This document shows, in pieces, positions 13,501 through 28,500 of a DNA stretch of 64,000 nt. Made by a program: the position numbers and the translations under genes. The stretch is from NCBI GenBank assembly GCA_032158295.1, contig CM063249.1, forward strand, positions 21,392,270 through 21,456,269, given 5' to 3'. The notes under the pieces are model-generated. The model had not been told where the DNA came from. It saw only the letters and a program-made list of their open reading frames with translations, and made no database searches. Every line of letters starts with the position of its first letter. Within the stretch, counting starts at the first letter, position 1. Source of the stretch: Pycnopodia helianthoides. Its lineage: Eukaryota; Echinodermata; Asteroidea; Forcipulatida; Asteriidae.

Positions 13501-16500
13501 GCGGCAAAGCGGACTTTCTGCTCTCCATCATCGGGTTTTGCGTGGACTTGGCCAACGTGTGGCGGTTCCCCTACATGTGCTACAAGAACGGAGGAGGTAA
13601 GGAGTGGAAAACTATTTATAAAATGAGCAGACTTGCGGGTTCGCTTGGGGGTTACTTTCTACGTCTACCCCTCGTAATGATTTTTGTCTTTGACATTCTT
13701 GTTTTGTTGACTGTCTCGATGTTTGATCGGAATCGAATGTTCATTTGAGTGGAAAATTTTTTGTTCCAATATGACATCAAATCAGAGCGAAATGGGTCAA
13801 TTTTATGAGGGTACTCCTGAGCAAACAAACAAGGTATGCCTGGGAGGTTTTGTCAAGCTCTCGGATCGAACGCGTTCATCTGATGTTAGACACGATACAT
13901 TAACTCAGAGGCTCGAGAGGTTTCACCTTGGGATTTATCAAGAGTTACTTGGGTAAACAACCTAAGCCCATTACTCATTATTACACATCATTGCTTCGTT
14001 GATGATCACCAGGATAATTGGACGACTTTATAACGATTGTCATCTTACAAAAGCTCACTTTAATTGTTAACAAAATGTTTCACTGAAACAAAATACGCGT
14101 ACTTGTACCTTCTGATATACGTTTACCTTGAAACGTGAACAAGTTTCAATGAAAAATAATAATCAAGTATGGAAGGCCCTTGCAAATCATAGTTATGCTT
14201 TGGGCCAGACCGTATTAAAGTGAAAGAAAATTTAGTTTATGTTTCAATTATCCAACTAGTTCTGTACACGTGGTTTTTAGTGCGCATGTTTAAATACGTA
14301 TTTCAATGTTTTTGGATAAGCACAAACAAAATTAATTTCACTGTATAAGTGTATATATGTATATAGTATATATATATCATAAATATGTGTGTGTGAGCGT
14401 GTCTACCCGTTGAAACCGAGGACTTTAACAAAAGGGATCTGGGTGTTTTGACAGAGTGAGGACATCCTCTCTACGCTTTCGTGTACAAAACCAATGAGGA
14501 CGTCGCTAAAAAACACACAACTATAAGTCCAAACATTGGGAGAACAGAGAGAAGTCCTCGATTAACGAGATTCACAAACGTGTGTGTGTGACAATAAAAA
14601 CAAACTACAATATACTAGTGGTTTGCAGTAATTAATTTCCAGATATAAAAAGTTGGCTCTAACGAAGCATTTGCACTGTGTTCATTCTGTGCCATTACTA
14701 CACATGGGACGTAAAATATAGTTTTTATATAGCTGGTATCACTAATACTTCTTGCGAACATACACCTTGCATAAGGAGAACTTAATGATCAAATGTGGGT
14801 CTGCCCACTGGATCATCTGTCTACTTCAAGTCAAAATCAAACATCAGAAGAATTACCTAAATTCACAAAGTTTGATGCATGACCCGACTAGGAACACTGC
14901 TTTCAGAAATCCATTGTTAGAAAGTGGGTCTTTTTCTACATCGTGAAATCGTGTTTATGGAGTTTGTCCGTGATATGTTTCGTATAGATACACGTAGTAC
15001 GTACACTCTTCTGAATTAAATTTATGGTGACCTTTGCTCCGTAAGTAGGTTTTACCGGGTGGCCTTTGACCCGACTGTTTTGTCATGTGCAGCGTTTAAA
15101 GTGATTCATTGACAACTGTGTATTGAGGGATAACCTTACAAATACCTCTATGGGGTTTATGATTTACGAACCTACTAACCTAACAAATACCGTTATGGGA
15201 TTCATGATTAACGAACCAACGGCTCAAAAAGATTTTTTTTTTTACAAACTTACGCATTCTTTAATTAAAAACAAACATTATCATTTATAGAGAAGCAAAA
15301 CTGAAAAGTATTAAGTGAATAATTTGCAGGAGGAGCTGTGAAAGTTATCACAGAGTTCGTGATAGGGAACTTGTTTTATCAACGTGACCAAATCGAGGTT
15401 TGGATGAACATAGCCTGGTCCCTGGACTTTCTATTCGTGCACAATGGAGTCTCCACTGTATAAACGCGCCGGTGCATACTTATACAAAATGGCAACCTGA
15501 CGAAGCATCGTATCTATATTTGGAATGATTTTCAGGGTAGGAATGCACCCATTGACCCTATCACCAAGTTCAAAAAATAAGCAATTTCCACGACGAAAGA
15601 TCGAATTACATTTTAAAATAGCTCCCAGGACGACAATACCACTGCTCTCTTTACTTCTAAAACTAATGCAAACTCTGATTTGGGGGTATTGAAGAATTTG
15701 GAGCTGTGCCCCATGGACCTGTTATGCATGCCGGCTGCTCTATTAGCGGTGAAGAGGTGAAACAGTGCCCGGGTGTCGACGGCGTTCATCTATCATCGAG
15801 CTCACGTACGCGGTCGGAAACACAGCTTGTACAAGTTTACTTGAGTTGTTTTATGTTTTTTAATAACAGTGGCAATATCAACATGATTGGCTTCGCTACG
15901 GAAATTAACAAATCAAGCCTGGCCTGCTTGCCTTTGGAGTCACGGAGGGTTTATATCGTTGCTTTAATTAAGCTTTAACGAGCAGGCCTGTAATTTTGAA
16001 TTACAGGCATGGTGTACATACAACTTTTTAATTGCTCTACTCAGTTCGCACTTTCAGTCATCTCTTTCTCTTAATAACAGGAGGATTTCTGTTCTCTGTG
16101 CTGCGAAACAACAAAAACGAAACATAACCAAATCATTATCGAGAGTGAGAACAAATGAGAACTCCACGATTTCGAGAACAGAGATTACCTCAAAATGGCA
16201 CTCTGTTATTTGTTTTAAGAATGACCGAAATATTAACGGCGGGTCGTTGGGGTTATAGAAAGTAGCAGTCGCAAGTGCTAATTCACGTATCTTATTAAAG
16301 GCACTGGACACTATTGGTAATTACTCAAAATATTATTGTTAGCATAGAAACTTACTTGGTAACGAGCAATGGAGAGCTGTTGATAGTATAAAACATTGTG
16401 AGAAACGGCTCCCTCTGAAGTAACGTAGTTTTTGAGAAAGAAGTAATTTCTCAGTAAAATATTTGAATTGATTTTGAGACCTCACGCGTGAGGTCTTTAA

Positions 16501-19500
16501 ATCAAGCAATCAAGCATCTGAAAGCACACAACTTTGTGTGACAAGGGTGTTTTTTCTTCCATTATTATCTCGCAAGTTCGACCAATTGAGTTCAAATTTT
16601 CACAGGTTTGTTATTTTGTGCATATTTTGAGATACACCAAGTGAGAAGACTGGTCTTTGACAATTACCAAAGGTGTCCAGTGTCTTTAAAGGGAAATCTA
16701 TATCACGTCTGACCAAAGATCAGGATTTCACACAATAAATTTTTCAAAGGTGTTCATTGTACTGCAGACGTTAGGTAATTCTGGCGATCATAAAAAGCAT
16801 TGTTATATCGGTATATACTTTTGTCATTTTGTCAAATGAGTAACTTTTTTATATAAAATTTTGCAGCCACTGATAATTTCTCGTTTGTCGACGAATAAAT
16901 ATCAATTGACCACAATTTATTATATGAAAGCAGGCCGTTTTGATGTAAGCCTTTATATCTTACAAGCAAAGCAAAGGCAGTTTGACGGAGACTGTCACAT
17001 ATTTCTCCTCCCCCTTTAATAAGGTTGTACTCCAAAAAAACGCCCCCGTTTTCCGTTTCCGTTATTGAGCTGTGTCTATTCTAGAGAGCGAATCCTACAC
17101 CGTTGGCACGCCGGCAGGGTGGTCCGATCGTTGAGGCAGTATTCGACACGGATCACAAGGATCAAGATAAACGGAGTGCACGGATTGAGGTGGCCGTACC
17201 CGCCGACGGCCTTACAAACGCCACTGGTTAGCCCATGAGCCTGTACCCTCATTGTTGCAGGAGCGATACATGATTACAAGGATATTGGTTTACGAGGGGC
17301 AGGGACATACGCCCCTTTATGATATGGGATAGGGTTCATCAATGTGATCCAACCTGCCTACAGCTAACACTTTGGTATGAAACTGTGACATATTTTCACA
17401 GCTCACACTTTGATATGAAACTGTGTCATATTTTCATACTATACCCTCGGTAATCTCCATTACAATTATGTTTGTTTAATACTCATGATTTTATCTAGAT
17501 TGTCTTTGAGCCCCCCTAGGCTTCCGGGGCCCTTGGGCGGGCCGTAGACGCGCGTCGTATCGACTTTACGCGGTGCACAAACCTAATTACGTCTAGATAT
17601 ACGATGTATTGACCCCGTGGGGGTCAGATGGTGTGAATGACGTTGAAAATATCAGAGAAAACTGGCTAGAGCGATGCTTTTTGGGAAATTGCATTCTGAA
17701 CCAGTAACTTGAATCGGGAAAGCCCGTCAGACTTACGCATAATATTCATCACAATAGGCCAGTTGGAAAGCAACTTTAGTTAAAACATAGAATCTTAAAG
17801 TATTCTACGGTGAGATTGACGTATTTTTCTTCACATCAAATCCTTTTTAGTGGTTCAAATAATCTCTCGTCATAAGTTAGAAGTTGCGATGATGGTATTG
17901 TAGCACCCGCCAACACAAAGTTTACCCTACTTTCGCAAGAGATAAGTTATCGACCTTCTATTTATAATCAGTAAAAAATAGATTGTGCAATTAAGTCCCG
18001 CGCGTATCGAAAACAAGAAAACAACATGAACAAACATTTTTCCATGAAATTTCTTCTTCGTATTAAATTCTATCACATACAACATTTTTGAAAATATAAA
18101 ATATCCGCAGCGATTTACAAAAGGCTTTTCTACGAAAAAATGTCCAAACTCTTGGTTCACTGCACATCAGCTTTTTTTCTGAAGCCGCTCACGTCGTTTT
18201 GATGAGAATTACGGATTTTTGTATTGCAAAGCTGGGCTTATCTCAAGACTGCAAAATGCTACAAAGTTTAAACATACACAAAGTTAATGGCCTTTCCAAC
18301 CATGTATGTAACTCCATAAGTCAATTTTGCTACGTAAGGGTCATTTTTGCAGCGAGGGTCACAGTACAAGACCCCCCCCCCTACCTAATATAAACGAAAT
18401 ATAGCACAGTGTGTTCAATGACATGCGTATGCTATTGTGGCTCAAAATTTAATTTAAAGTGAAACAATAAAATCACTCGTTCAATTTTCTCATCCAACCT
18501 GTGTGTTTCTATAATTACAGGTTTGCACCTTAAGTTTGTTAGCAGCCAGTAATCACCTAACCTTAAGTAACGAATAATGCTAAGACATTATCCATTTCGG
18601 CATTACTCATAATGACTTAATAATTATTCTAGTTGACCTAGTTACAGCCAGGCAAAAAAAACCATGTTGCATTATTTTCAGAAGCCGAATCTAAGCTCGT
18701 ATTTCTCGAAGAAAAGTTCAGAGAGTATAAGCCTTAGGGCAGGGGGTTACCTGTAGTGACCCGCCCTTCCAAAAGCACAACAAAGTGGCCACAGGAACAA
18801 AGGAACCACAACTGAGAATTTAACAAAGGTTGAAATAATTCTTCGCGCCTAAATAAAGCGACCGCTGGTCACCTGTACTCCGCCTTACAACCTTCATTAT
18901 TAATCATTATATGTTAATCCCCATATAAAAGTATAGTCTACACTTCTACTTTTTTCTTGATAATGAAGATTTTTCTGGATTTGTCTTTAATATTTGATAA
19001 TTCGATTGCATTAAAAATTTGAGATAATATTGAAAAAGTAAGAAGACTCCTAACTCGTGTAAGTTTACTAAAAGGATTACGAAAAATCCTGAAAGTGGGT
19101 GGCAGTTTCCTCAATTTCCTCACGGTTTCCTCCAGAGCGTCACATTTTAGGGAAACTCCCTTCTTTCACTAATGGGAAACTACAGATAGGAACATTTTAT
19201 AGGTCGAGACAAATATACGTCTTTTTTCCATCTGGGGTGAAGTTAATGTATGTAAGAAATCTTAAAGGAACATTACAGAATTGGTTTTTGTAACAAAACA
19301 GTTGCTGGCAGTGTAAGCACTTCATGTAATCCACCATATACATAAACTGACAAACCTGTAGAAGTTTGAGATCGATCGGACATCTGGGTCACGAGAAAAT
19401 AGTGAAAAACCGATTACACATTTGCATGAAATCATATAGATTCAACAAATTAGTAAAACGCTCACTGAGCGATAAACTCCAATCGGAAAATTAGTTCATT

Positions 19501-22500
19501 CATTTCTCATCAAATATGGCATTTCAGACAGAAATATTTCAAGGGATGTTTTCTATCATCATCATTAGACCGTGTAAGTTTTATGTAAATCTGTGATCAA
19601 AAAGTATATTTTACAAAAAAAAATCTTACCAATTCTGTAATGTTCCTTTAAAGACAAACCGAGACATTGGAAACAAATCCTAGTATTCGGAAACAATTCT
19701 GACAAAATAGAACCTGTTTGATTCATCGATTGCAAATCATAATATCTTCAAAATTGATCATTTTAAAATGAAAAATCATTGAGATTTTACAGCTTGTGAA
19801 CTATTCACAAAAATGAATATTATTATTACGTAATAGTCCCATTTAATTTGTGTGTTTTGTCTGTTGTAAGAATTATTATACAAATGTGTTATTCATATCA
19901 AGGGGAATATGTTCAGCCACAGTGATCACATCAGGAATCATGAATACCGCAGTACTTTTCCCGAATTGTATATGGGAAGATGTTAATTTGTTGTGCAATT
20001 TTGCCGTTTGTCCAGGGGCGTTTCTCATCCCGTACACGATAATGCTCGTCATCTGTGGTATCCCACTCTTCTACCTGGAGCTGGCTTTGGGCCAGTACAA
20101 TCAGACAGGCGCCATCACCGTCTGGGATAAACTTTGTCCATTATTTAAAGGTAAGACACGTTGTATGTATTTCTGAAAAAGCACAATACGACAAGCCATT
20201 TACATGGTTTTCTGATGTTCGTGCTGTTCACTATTTCAGTTAACAGACAAAACGTAATACTATTTCTAAAGTAGTAGCTCTAAAGTCAAGTAAAGTTCCT
20301 TTCTGCCTATTATTTTGAAACTTAATTTGTTAAAATTTTCCTCCTGCGATAAACTTAACGGAAAAGAAACCAAGACTTGGAACTACCTTATCTTTTTTGT
20401 CTATACCCTCGTCAGCTGTTACCGCGAATCTAAGCTGAATCCACAACCTGGTTCTCGATTTAAAGAATTCCAATACAATTTTGGACCCAAACCACAAAAT
20501 AATGAAATCCTCAGCAGAGTTCCAGTTTACGGTTTAATCTTGGCTGAATTTCCTCGGGCCCTGGGATCAAAATCAAAGAACGTAAGGCAAGCTAGGGCTG
20601 CAGTTTACTTACCGCTTCCGGAAACCGGACCCAACCATCGAACCAACAAGAAAAGAGATACTACGCTTCTGGGAACAACTTCGATTTTCTTTTAATTAAA
20701 ACCTTTGAAATCCGAGGTTTTTGGCTGAATCGGGGCCCATGTTGCTTTTAAAGACGATAATTAAGGGGAGGTCGGTGTAATCTTATGCTCACTTCTTCCG
20801 GGAAGGATTCCTGGTGCGGACTAGAGGGATAGATACCAAGGGTCAGAAGTTCCACTGCGTCAGCGTTTAATTCTTTCAGGGAATCAAATTGTACGGAAAA
20901 AAGTTTATATATACTTTATGGGCAACATAGCTGTATTGGTCAGCTATACGTAGCAAAAGTGAAGGACTTTTCCTCTGTTTTTTTTAAGAGAAATACTGAA
21001 ACTCCCATGCGGCTTTGTCATTTTTGCACTGCAGATACTGCATGGCGCTAAAATCATAGTTGTGATCAACAGTCTCTTGTACCCTATGTATTTTTTTGTT
21101 TTGGGGAATGTTCCCCAGAACAGGTAGATATTTCAAATGCTATGAAGCACACAACAATCCTAAGCAAGCAAGGGAATGTAAAGTACGGGAATCACATCGG
21201 GCTTCTGTAAATTTGCTATACATTTACGAGAAATCACATGGCAGGCTGTATGAAACACATTTAATATCATTTCTTTTTCGCAGGGGTCGGCTGGTGCGTG
21301 GTCCTGATCGCGTTCTTTGTGGACTTCTACTACAACGTCATTATCTCGTGGGCTCTCTACTACTTCTTCGCCTCATTCACCACTGTCTTACCGTGGAGTA
21401 CCTGCGATCATGACTGGAACACCATTTACTGTTTCTCACCGATCGACGGGCCGCAGTTCGACGTGGATGTTAACGTTACCGATGCAGACGGGACAAACGG
21501 GACCATCACCATCAATAAGAACATCTCGGCGGCCACGGAATACTATGAGTGAGTAGGCATGTACGTAGAGTTGTGGACAAGTTCAGTATATTGATACCTA
21601 GGCTAACTAGTTGGGCAGTAAGCTCAGGGCCCAATTTCATAGAGCTGCTTAAGCAGAAAATATTGCTTTACAATGTTTTGCTAGGCAGAAATGAGCAGGA
21701 TACCAGTCACAAATTGTACATGTGGCATGGTAGTTTGGCTGGTGACCTTATTTTGGTAAGCATCATTTTGTTGTGCTTAGCTAGTTTTTGTGCTTAAGCA
21801 GCTCTATGAAATTGGGCCCAGATCAGTGACAGTTGATGTCCCACGTTTCATTCGTCAACAAATGTTTCATAGCTCTCTGACATTAGCACGGAGCGAGTGC
21901 AGTATCTTTTCCAATCAAACCTAAAACAGCCTAACCAAGTTGACGGGTCGCATGAGTAACGTGCAATCTAGGCGCAAATCATTTTCAAAATTGTTTTCGG
22001 AAACCTAACGCACCTGCTTTCACCGAGTGATTCAACAACTGGAATGCCCTCATAACACCATTAGTCACAATGTTTCACCGACTCAGTGATTTTCTCACTT
22101 TCTTTAGAAAAAGAAATATAAAAAGGGGGTGGGCCACATAATTATGAGCATTTTACAAAAACATAAATCATTTTTGTAAATCTCAACAAATCAGACCTTT
22201 AGAAGGAACCATCCTTACCAAATAAATCCCAACCGAACCAAACTCATTTTTGTTTATGTTTAATGTAGGCGTGGCGTACTGCAGATGGACCAGAGTGGTG
22301 GAGTGGAAAACATGGGTAAAGTGGTCTGGCAGTTGATGCTGTGTCTTTTAACGGTTTATTTGATCTGTTACTTCAGCATGTGGAAGGGAATCAAAGGTTC
22401 CGGAAAGGTAGACAATCCCTCTTGTATTTTTGACTAGTTGTCATTTTGTTCGTACAGATCAAAATGACAAGATCAACAACTTCGCATGTCTTCGGCTTGT

Positions 22501-25500
22501 TCTATATGATGCAAAACAGTCTAACCCGCAATATTAAGTGGCACTAAGATGATGTCCTAACCCAATTGTTGGTTTACCCAAATACAAATAGTGGCCAGAC
22601 ATCTGCTGTAGAACAGCTGCGGTCGTGGGTTCGAATCCCGCCCGGGTAGTATGCCTGCGGATTTGTTCCCTCAAGACTCGGGGAAAGCACCGAGTATACA
22701 GTGCTTATATCGAATATCGGTGTAGGGTAAAAACCCAGACAATACCGTTTATCCCTGTTGCAATTAGCACAGCTAATCAAAACACAATTACCATCAACTT
22801 TTACTTGTTTTTCTAAGGTGGTATGGTTCACAGCTACATTTCCCTACGCTGTGCTGTTCTGTCTTCTGATTCGTGGGGTCACACTCGAAGGAGCGGACGT
22901 TGGCATCAGATATTACGTCATCCCCGTATTTTCCAAGCTTCTCAATGCTCAGGTATGGCTGTAGCTGGTAGCTAATGTACCGTATAACTTTTCACCAGCA
23001 ATGGCATTGGAACTCAATGTGGGTTACTTGGGAAGACAATAAAAAACAAACTTATAGCATCAGAATTTCTGCCACCCGGACACTTAGTGGCCAATTTACA
23101 CCTGTCCATTCATGACTATAGAGACACAATTTACTTGCCGCACAAAGCGAATATCACTGAGTAGGTGAATGTGCCAATAAGGCCGTCCGACCCTAAGTAA
23201 ATTTACAACAACACTGGGGCCGTCAATAGTATGCCGCTTTGCCAAATAAGAGTTGTTTACACTTGTCCAAAGACAAGACTCATTGCAAGTAAATGAACGT
23301 TGAGTTCTTCAAATAACCACTTCGCTCGGTGCAAGAATTATAAATAGTAGATCAATAGACTGTACAGAACTGCACAAGAATTCATATTAAACATGGAGAG
23401 TGCAACGTTTAGCTGCAATAGACATCGTATTTTATCATACATAAGTAGAATTGACAAATATGCCACTGTTGCTTTGAGACCAATTTCAAACATTTTCTAT
23501 TTTTATGCATTTTCGTAGGTGTGGGTTGATGCAGCCACACAGATCTGCTTTTCTCTTGGGCCTGGGTTCGGCACTATGTTGGCGTATTCAAGTTACAATA
23601 AGTTCAACAATAACATATACAGGTGAGTATAGGGTCTATAGAGGTTTTACAGTCACGTGATGTTATCACGCGACTGTGTGTTTGAGACGCCATACTGCCG
23701 GTCAATGACCAGAGGCAAGATCACAGTTCATTACCGTAACCATGACCGGCAAGATGGCTGCCTTGCGGTAGTCGGGGCCAGTGACGTCAGCTGAAAAACC
23801 TCTAGAAGAAAACAGAACGCATCTTGCTTACCGGTATCTTGTTCTTTTGTCCTGTTCCTGTTTTGGAGCTGGTCCATATTGTTGTTTCTAATCCTGGTCC
23901 TCCTGTTCCTGTTTTTGAGCTGGTCCTATTGTTGTTTCTAATCCTGGTCCTCCTGTTCCTGTTTTGGAGCTGGTCCATATTGTTGCCTCTAATCCTGGTC
24001 CTCCTGTTCCTGTTTTGGAGCTGGTCCATATTGTTGTTTCTAATACTGGTCCTCCTGTTCCTGTTTTGGAGCTGGTCCATATTGTTGTTTCTAATCCTGG
24101 TCCTGGTTCTATGTTCTCTGTCCGGTTTCAGTCTTTCGTCCTTTTCTGATTCGACATACAGTTCGGGTTCATTGATCCAGGTTTTGTTCCTGTTTTACTA
24201 TTGGCTCCAGTTCCTTGAAGGTTTTTTAGTATCCACTTCTTGCCCTCCATTATCGTTCCATATGGGATGTTTTATGTAGGGTGCACCATGATGTACAGTT
24301 ACTGTAGTGGGAAACAGAACTTAGAGCCAACGTTCCATCCAAGGGAAGTTCTGCAGGCAAAAATTGAATGCTATCTCACGAATGAACTGCTGCAAAAGAA
24401 AATACACATACAAAAAAAAATAGCATTAGAATTAAACATACCAAATTATCAAAGTAGTTTAAAACTATTCTAAAATGTCTTTGAGTGGGAAATGAAATAT
24501 TGCTTAAGTGAAGACTAACTCCTCAATCTTTTTCTAATCTCGCTCCTGAACTACTTAGGGATGCCTTGATCACAAGCATCATCAACTGCGCGACAAGCTT
24601 CCTGGCAGGCTTCGTAGTCTTCTCTGTGCTGGGTTACATGTCAGTACGCAACAAAGTCCACATTGATAAAGTCGCCACTGAAGGTAAGTGGACAACAAGA
24701 GCTTCTTAAAATAAGACTACACTATCTTTTGAAATGTATCTTATCCCGTGAAAAAGCCTTGTCCAAACTCTTTATTCGGGCTTGCAATCGTTGGAAACGA
24801 ATTGAGAAACGTCTGGAACCGAGAATGGGAATTTGAGTATTTCCCTTTACATGCAATAGAAAAACAAGATGTACCTTGTAAGGTTTTCAACAATTCTTCT
24901 AAGTGGTGGTCAGTCCATAAAAACTGTTTTCGTGAAATAACTGATTTCGTAAAATATGACGTTTCATTAACAACAGACAATACCGTGTAGGACTGCATTA
25001 CTTTTAAAATCCTAGATACAAACGATTTATCTTAGAGACAAATAATTTGCAAAATGGTCGTTCTTCAATTTGTAATAAAACTCTCTACTTGCCAGGTCGA
25101 ATCACTCTTTTTAGTGACCATTTATAAGTACACTTGTATGGCACATTTACTTTATTTCAAAATAGGCTGTTTCGTTTCATGGCACTACATATGTAAATTC
25201 ATTCAACATTTTTGTAAAAGTTGCCAAACACGCAGTATCTGCAAACGTAAACACAATTAAAGCTGAAAAGATTACTTTATGCCAAAGCTGTTTACATTGG
25301 CAAAATGGGTAGTTGGGGATCCAGCAACTAAAACATTGTTAGACCTACAAGGATGAAACTGATGATAGCATTTTACCTCCTTGGAATTGTAAAAGAGGGA
25401 AAGACCACACGCGATGTGGACACAGATGTCAAACAAATCATAGCTGTAATCAACTGATGACAATGACATACGTAAGCGTTTGGATACAGATTTACCAAAA

Positions 25501-28500
25501 TATAAAACGCAGAATGCGGTTTACCCTCTTGACCTAGATGTAAGGTTAGACAAGGTCTCTTATTTTGTCTTTTATGCCTATGGGTATACGTCACCTAATA
25601 ATAGGGGTCAGGAACCCACACTCAAATGGGCTTAGCAGCCCCTCGAAGTGCGAACGGTAGTAGGTTAAACTCTGGTATTTACTGCAAATAAATTGCTCGT
25701 CTATTTCCAAAAATAAAAAGCAAGATAGGTGTTTCATTTTTATGTATTTGTTGTCTTGCAACGGGCAACAACTTTCTAGAAAAACCCACACTCAAATAAG
25801 CTCAGCGGCCCCAGAGTATGTTTGTATGTTAAACTCTGGTTTACTGCAATAGAAATAAATTGTTCGTCTATTTCCAATAAAATGCTGTGCTTCAGTTTTG
25901 ATCTCATATCAGGCAACAACTTTCTGGGAAAAAAACTTTGGCCTAATTTATTTGGTTGAGTCTTACAGAGAAATCAAACCTGCGATTGTATCGAAATGGT
26001 TGGTATCTGTAACTGTTACACTGTATTCTTAAATGTTTACGTGGTGTTAAGAATACAATTCAACAGCTATTCAAATATTAGATGATTTATTTTGATGGAA
26101 TGCGCATCCTTACCCAACGTAAAGACAGTAATTAATTCAATTTAACATTTATTTCCATTTCGCAAAACGTATACATTCAAGTGATTATAGGTCAATCGAA
26201 CAAAGATGTATGAAGACCTACTAGAAGAATAATTTATGAAACACAATGAAACAGAGGTAAATATGAAGGTATAATCGAAATACCAAGTCTTGTATAGAAA
26301 CGCCTTTATAAAACAAGATAATGGACTTCTATGTTAAGTTACAACAGATCGTACAGGACAGACAGGGGACGGTACAGGAAAAACAAACTAACACAAAAAT
26401 TAATTCAATTATTTAGATAACAATCATTTCAGTTTAGCATGTTTGGAAGTTTTGATGAAATAGTACGTTGGGTACACCGAGGCCTAACATTATACTCTTG
26501 AGCCACAAAATATTCCCCCAAATTTTCTGAAGAAAAAGGGGTTACTGAAAGTGCAAGTATACCATGAAAAGAATACTTCTGAGCGTTGGATTCTCTGTAA
26601 ATATTTATTTTGATATCCCTAAACATTCTAACTTTCAACGTATACGAACCAACGTCTGGTTTTCGAATTGATATTCCTGATAACCGTGGCCACTCGAAAA
26701 TACAAAGGTAGAACAGGTTGGAGGTGCACCAATTATAGACCAAAATGAAGTCAACCGCACTCTTACGCGAAAGGCAGCTTATCATCGTCAATAGGCAAAT
26801 CAGTCCAAAAAGTGGGTCCTACCAGCCCGTCAATCGTCGATGCTTCAAAGGGTTTTTAACTTGAAACGTTTCTTGCCTGAGGAAAGTAAACAAGTTGATT
26901 CATGCTTTTAGGGACTGACTTCCTGTTTTCTTCTACTCCTGCTGTACAGTAATGACTAGAGTAAACCGTTCATATAACAAAAACACACCATTGTACTTGT
27001 TGGAAAGTCACTAGTCGTACGAGTTTAAAGTCGTAGTAGCCTGTACATGTCTCGTGTATAATACATTTTCTTTGAAATTACAGATTTTAAGATTAAACGT
27101 GTTTTGTTGTGAATGAGCATTGAAATAACTATCCTGCTGTACGAAAGGCTGAAACAATTATGTGAACAATTGAATTATATCTGTATAATAACCTAAAATA
27201 AGATATCTTTACAAGATATTTCATAATAACTTCAAAAAAACTATAGGATTATAATGAATGCACTCCCACATTGATGATTAGCTTGTATCGTTGGTAACAA
27301 CTAAACATATTTAAAAAGTTATTATAAATATTAAAAATGCGTTGCTTTTTGTTTTCATCCCCTCACCATAAAATGGAATGCCGGGTTACTGTTTTTCATT
27401 TCAACATAAAACGAAAAAAATAGCGATGCAATGATTTCACGAAGCTAAATTCACTTAGTAACAATACATTTTACGGATTTTCAGTTGTTAGTTCTGACAT
27501 TGTGGAAGTTTTATGAATGTTGGCCTGTTTAAAGTTCTGCAAGGTTTGCACTAATACTTTTTGTCCTAAATATTGTACTTGTTTCTTGTCATTTTAGGAC
27601 CCGGGCTTGTGTTCGTGACGTACCCAGAGGCACTCGCAACGATGCCTGGAGCGCCGATATGGTCTATCATTTTCTTTCTCATGCTGATTACACTGGGTTT
27701 AGACAGCTCGGTAATTACGATGATCTGCATAATCTATAATAATTATCAGTCTTCTTTTCTTTCGTGTACACTGCACGTTTAATTAAACTAGGTATCAAAT
27801 GTAGTCAGACAGGCTCCAGTTTGACGTACTCGAAATCATTACATGGGAAACCCTCAGTGTTCACTCGTCCCCACCGGTCTCATCAAAGACCGCTGGGATG
27901 GGCTGATGAGCTTGAATAAATTCTTGTTCAGGATGTAGTGGCGCATGATGGGAACGACTGTACTGTTGATCGGCGCACAGTGCGCAAGATAACAACGTTC
28001 ATATACACACACGATATGATAATGCATGGAGGCTCCATTATAGTAACCGATCTTTTTAAACCAAAGTTGCAATACGAATGTTGTGATTGAGCCCTGTTTT
28101 GAGTACAAAGCAAAAAAACGACAACTATTTGCAATGGAATTGCACAATAGAGCTACGGTATTAAAGATAGTGGAACCTTTCGTAAACAGGAAGAGGTGAC
28201 CGAGGGCTAGTAGGTCAGGGGAATGGCCCAATGCGCATGTGCATCTTTCAGCCCATCCCAGTTCCTCTGGATAAGACCCTGGGACCGAGCTATCCCTCAG
28301 CAATGCCTTCACCTCGCGATGCACAGAAACGTTTTGCAAGAGGGCGCTGCGTACGCAGAAAGCTCGATAACAATTATTCGGAGTCGTATAGCAGATTTCA
28401 CATTTTCAACTTAACTTTATTATGATGGGACAATGAGAATACGTTTTAATTATTATTCCTTTTTTACTTTACAATTTCCACATTTTCAACTATTTTCTGG

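Larger units (their letters stand above)
13597..20015 (+). other. SLC6 intron 2
   Basis: About 6.4 kb. It contains a TA/TG microsatellite (14349-14400), MITE-like elements (16294-16689 and 19262-19652, listed separately), a GC-rich unexplained block (17040-17350), two 34-bp direct repeats around TTTGATATGAAACTGTG (about 17365-17437), and another GC-rich patch at 17507-17580. No exon-like coding frame is recognised. Confidence 0.6.

Noticed and set aside
23824..24279. 151-codon Leu-rich frame and the opposing 92-codon Asn/Arg-rich frame
   Set aside because: Both are produced by the 51-bp minisatellite inside an SLC6 intron; there is no protein-like composition outside the repeat.
26429..26791. 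120-codon minus frame in SLC6 intron 8
   Set aside because: No domain or motif recognised; a frame of this length is expected by chance in 64 kb.
27854..28339. 161-codon minus frame in SLC6 intron 9
   Set aside because: No recognisable domain, composition not protein-like along its length, and no splice context; treated as an unidentified repeat.
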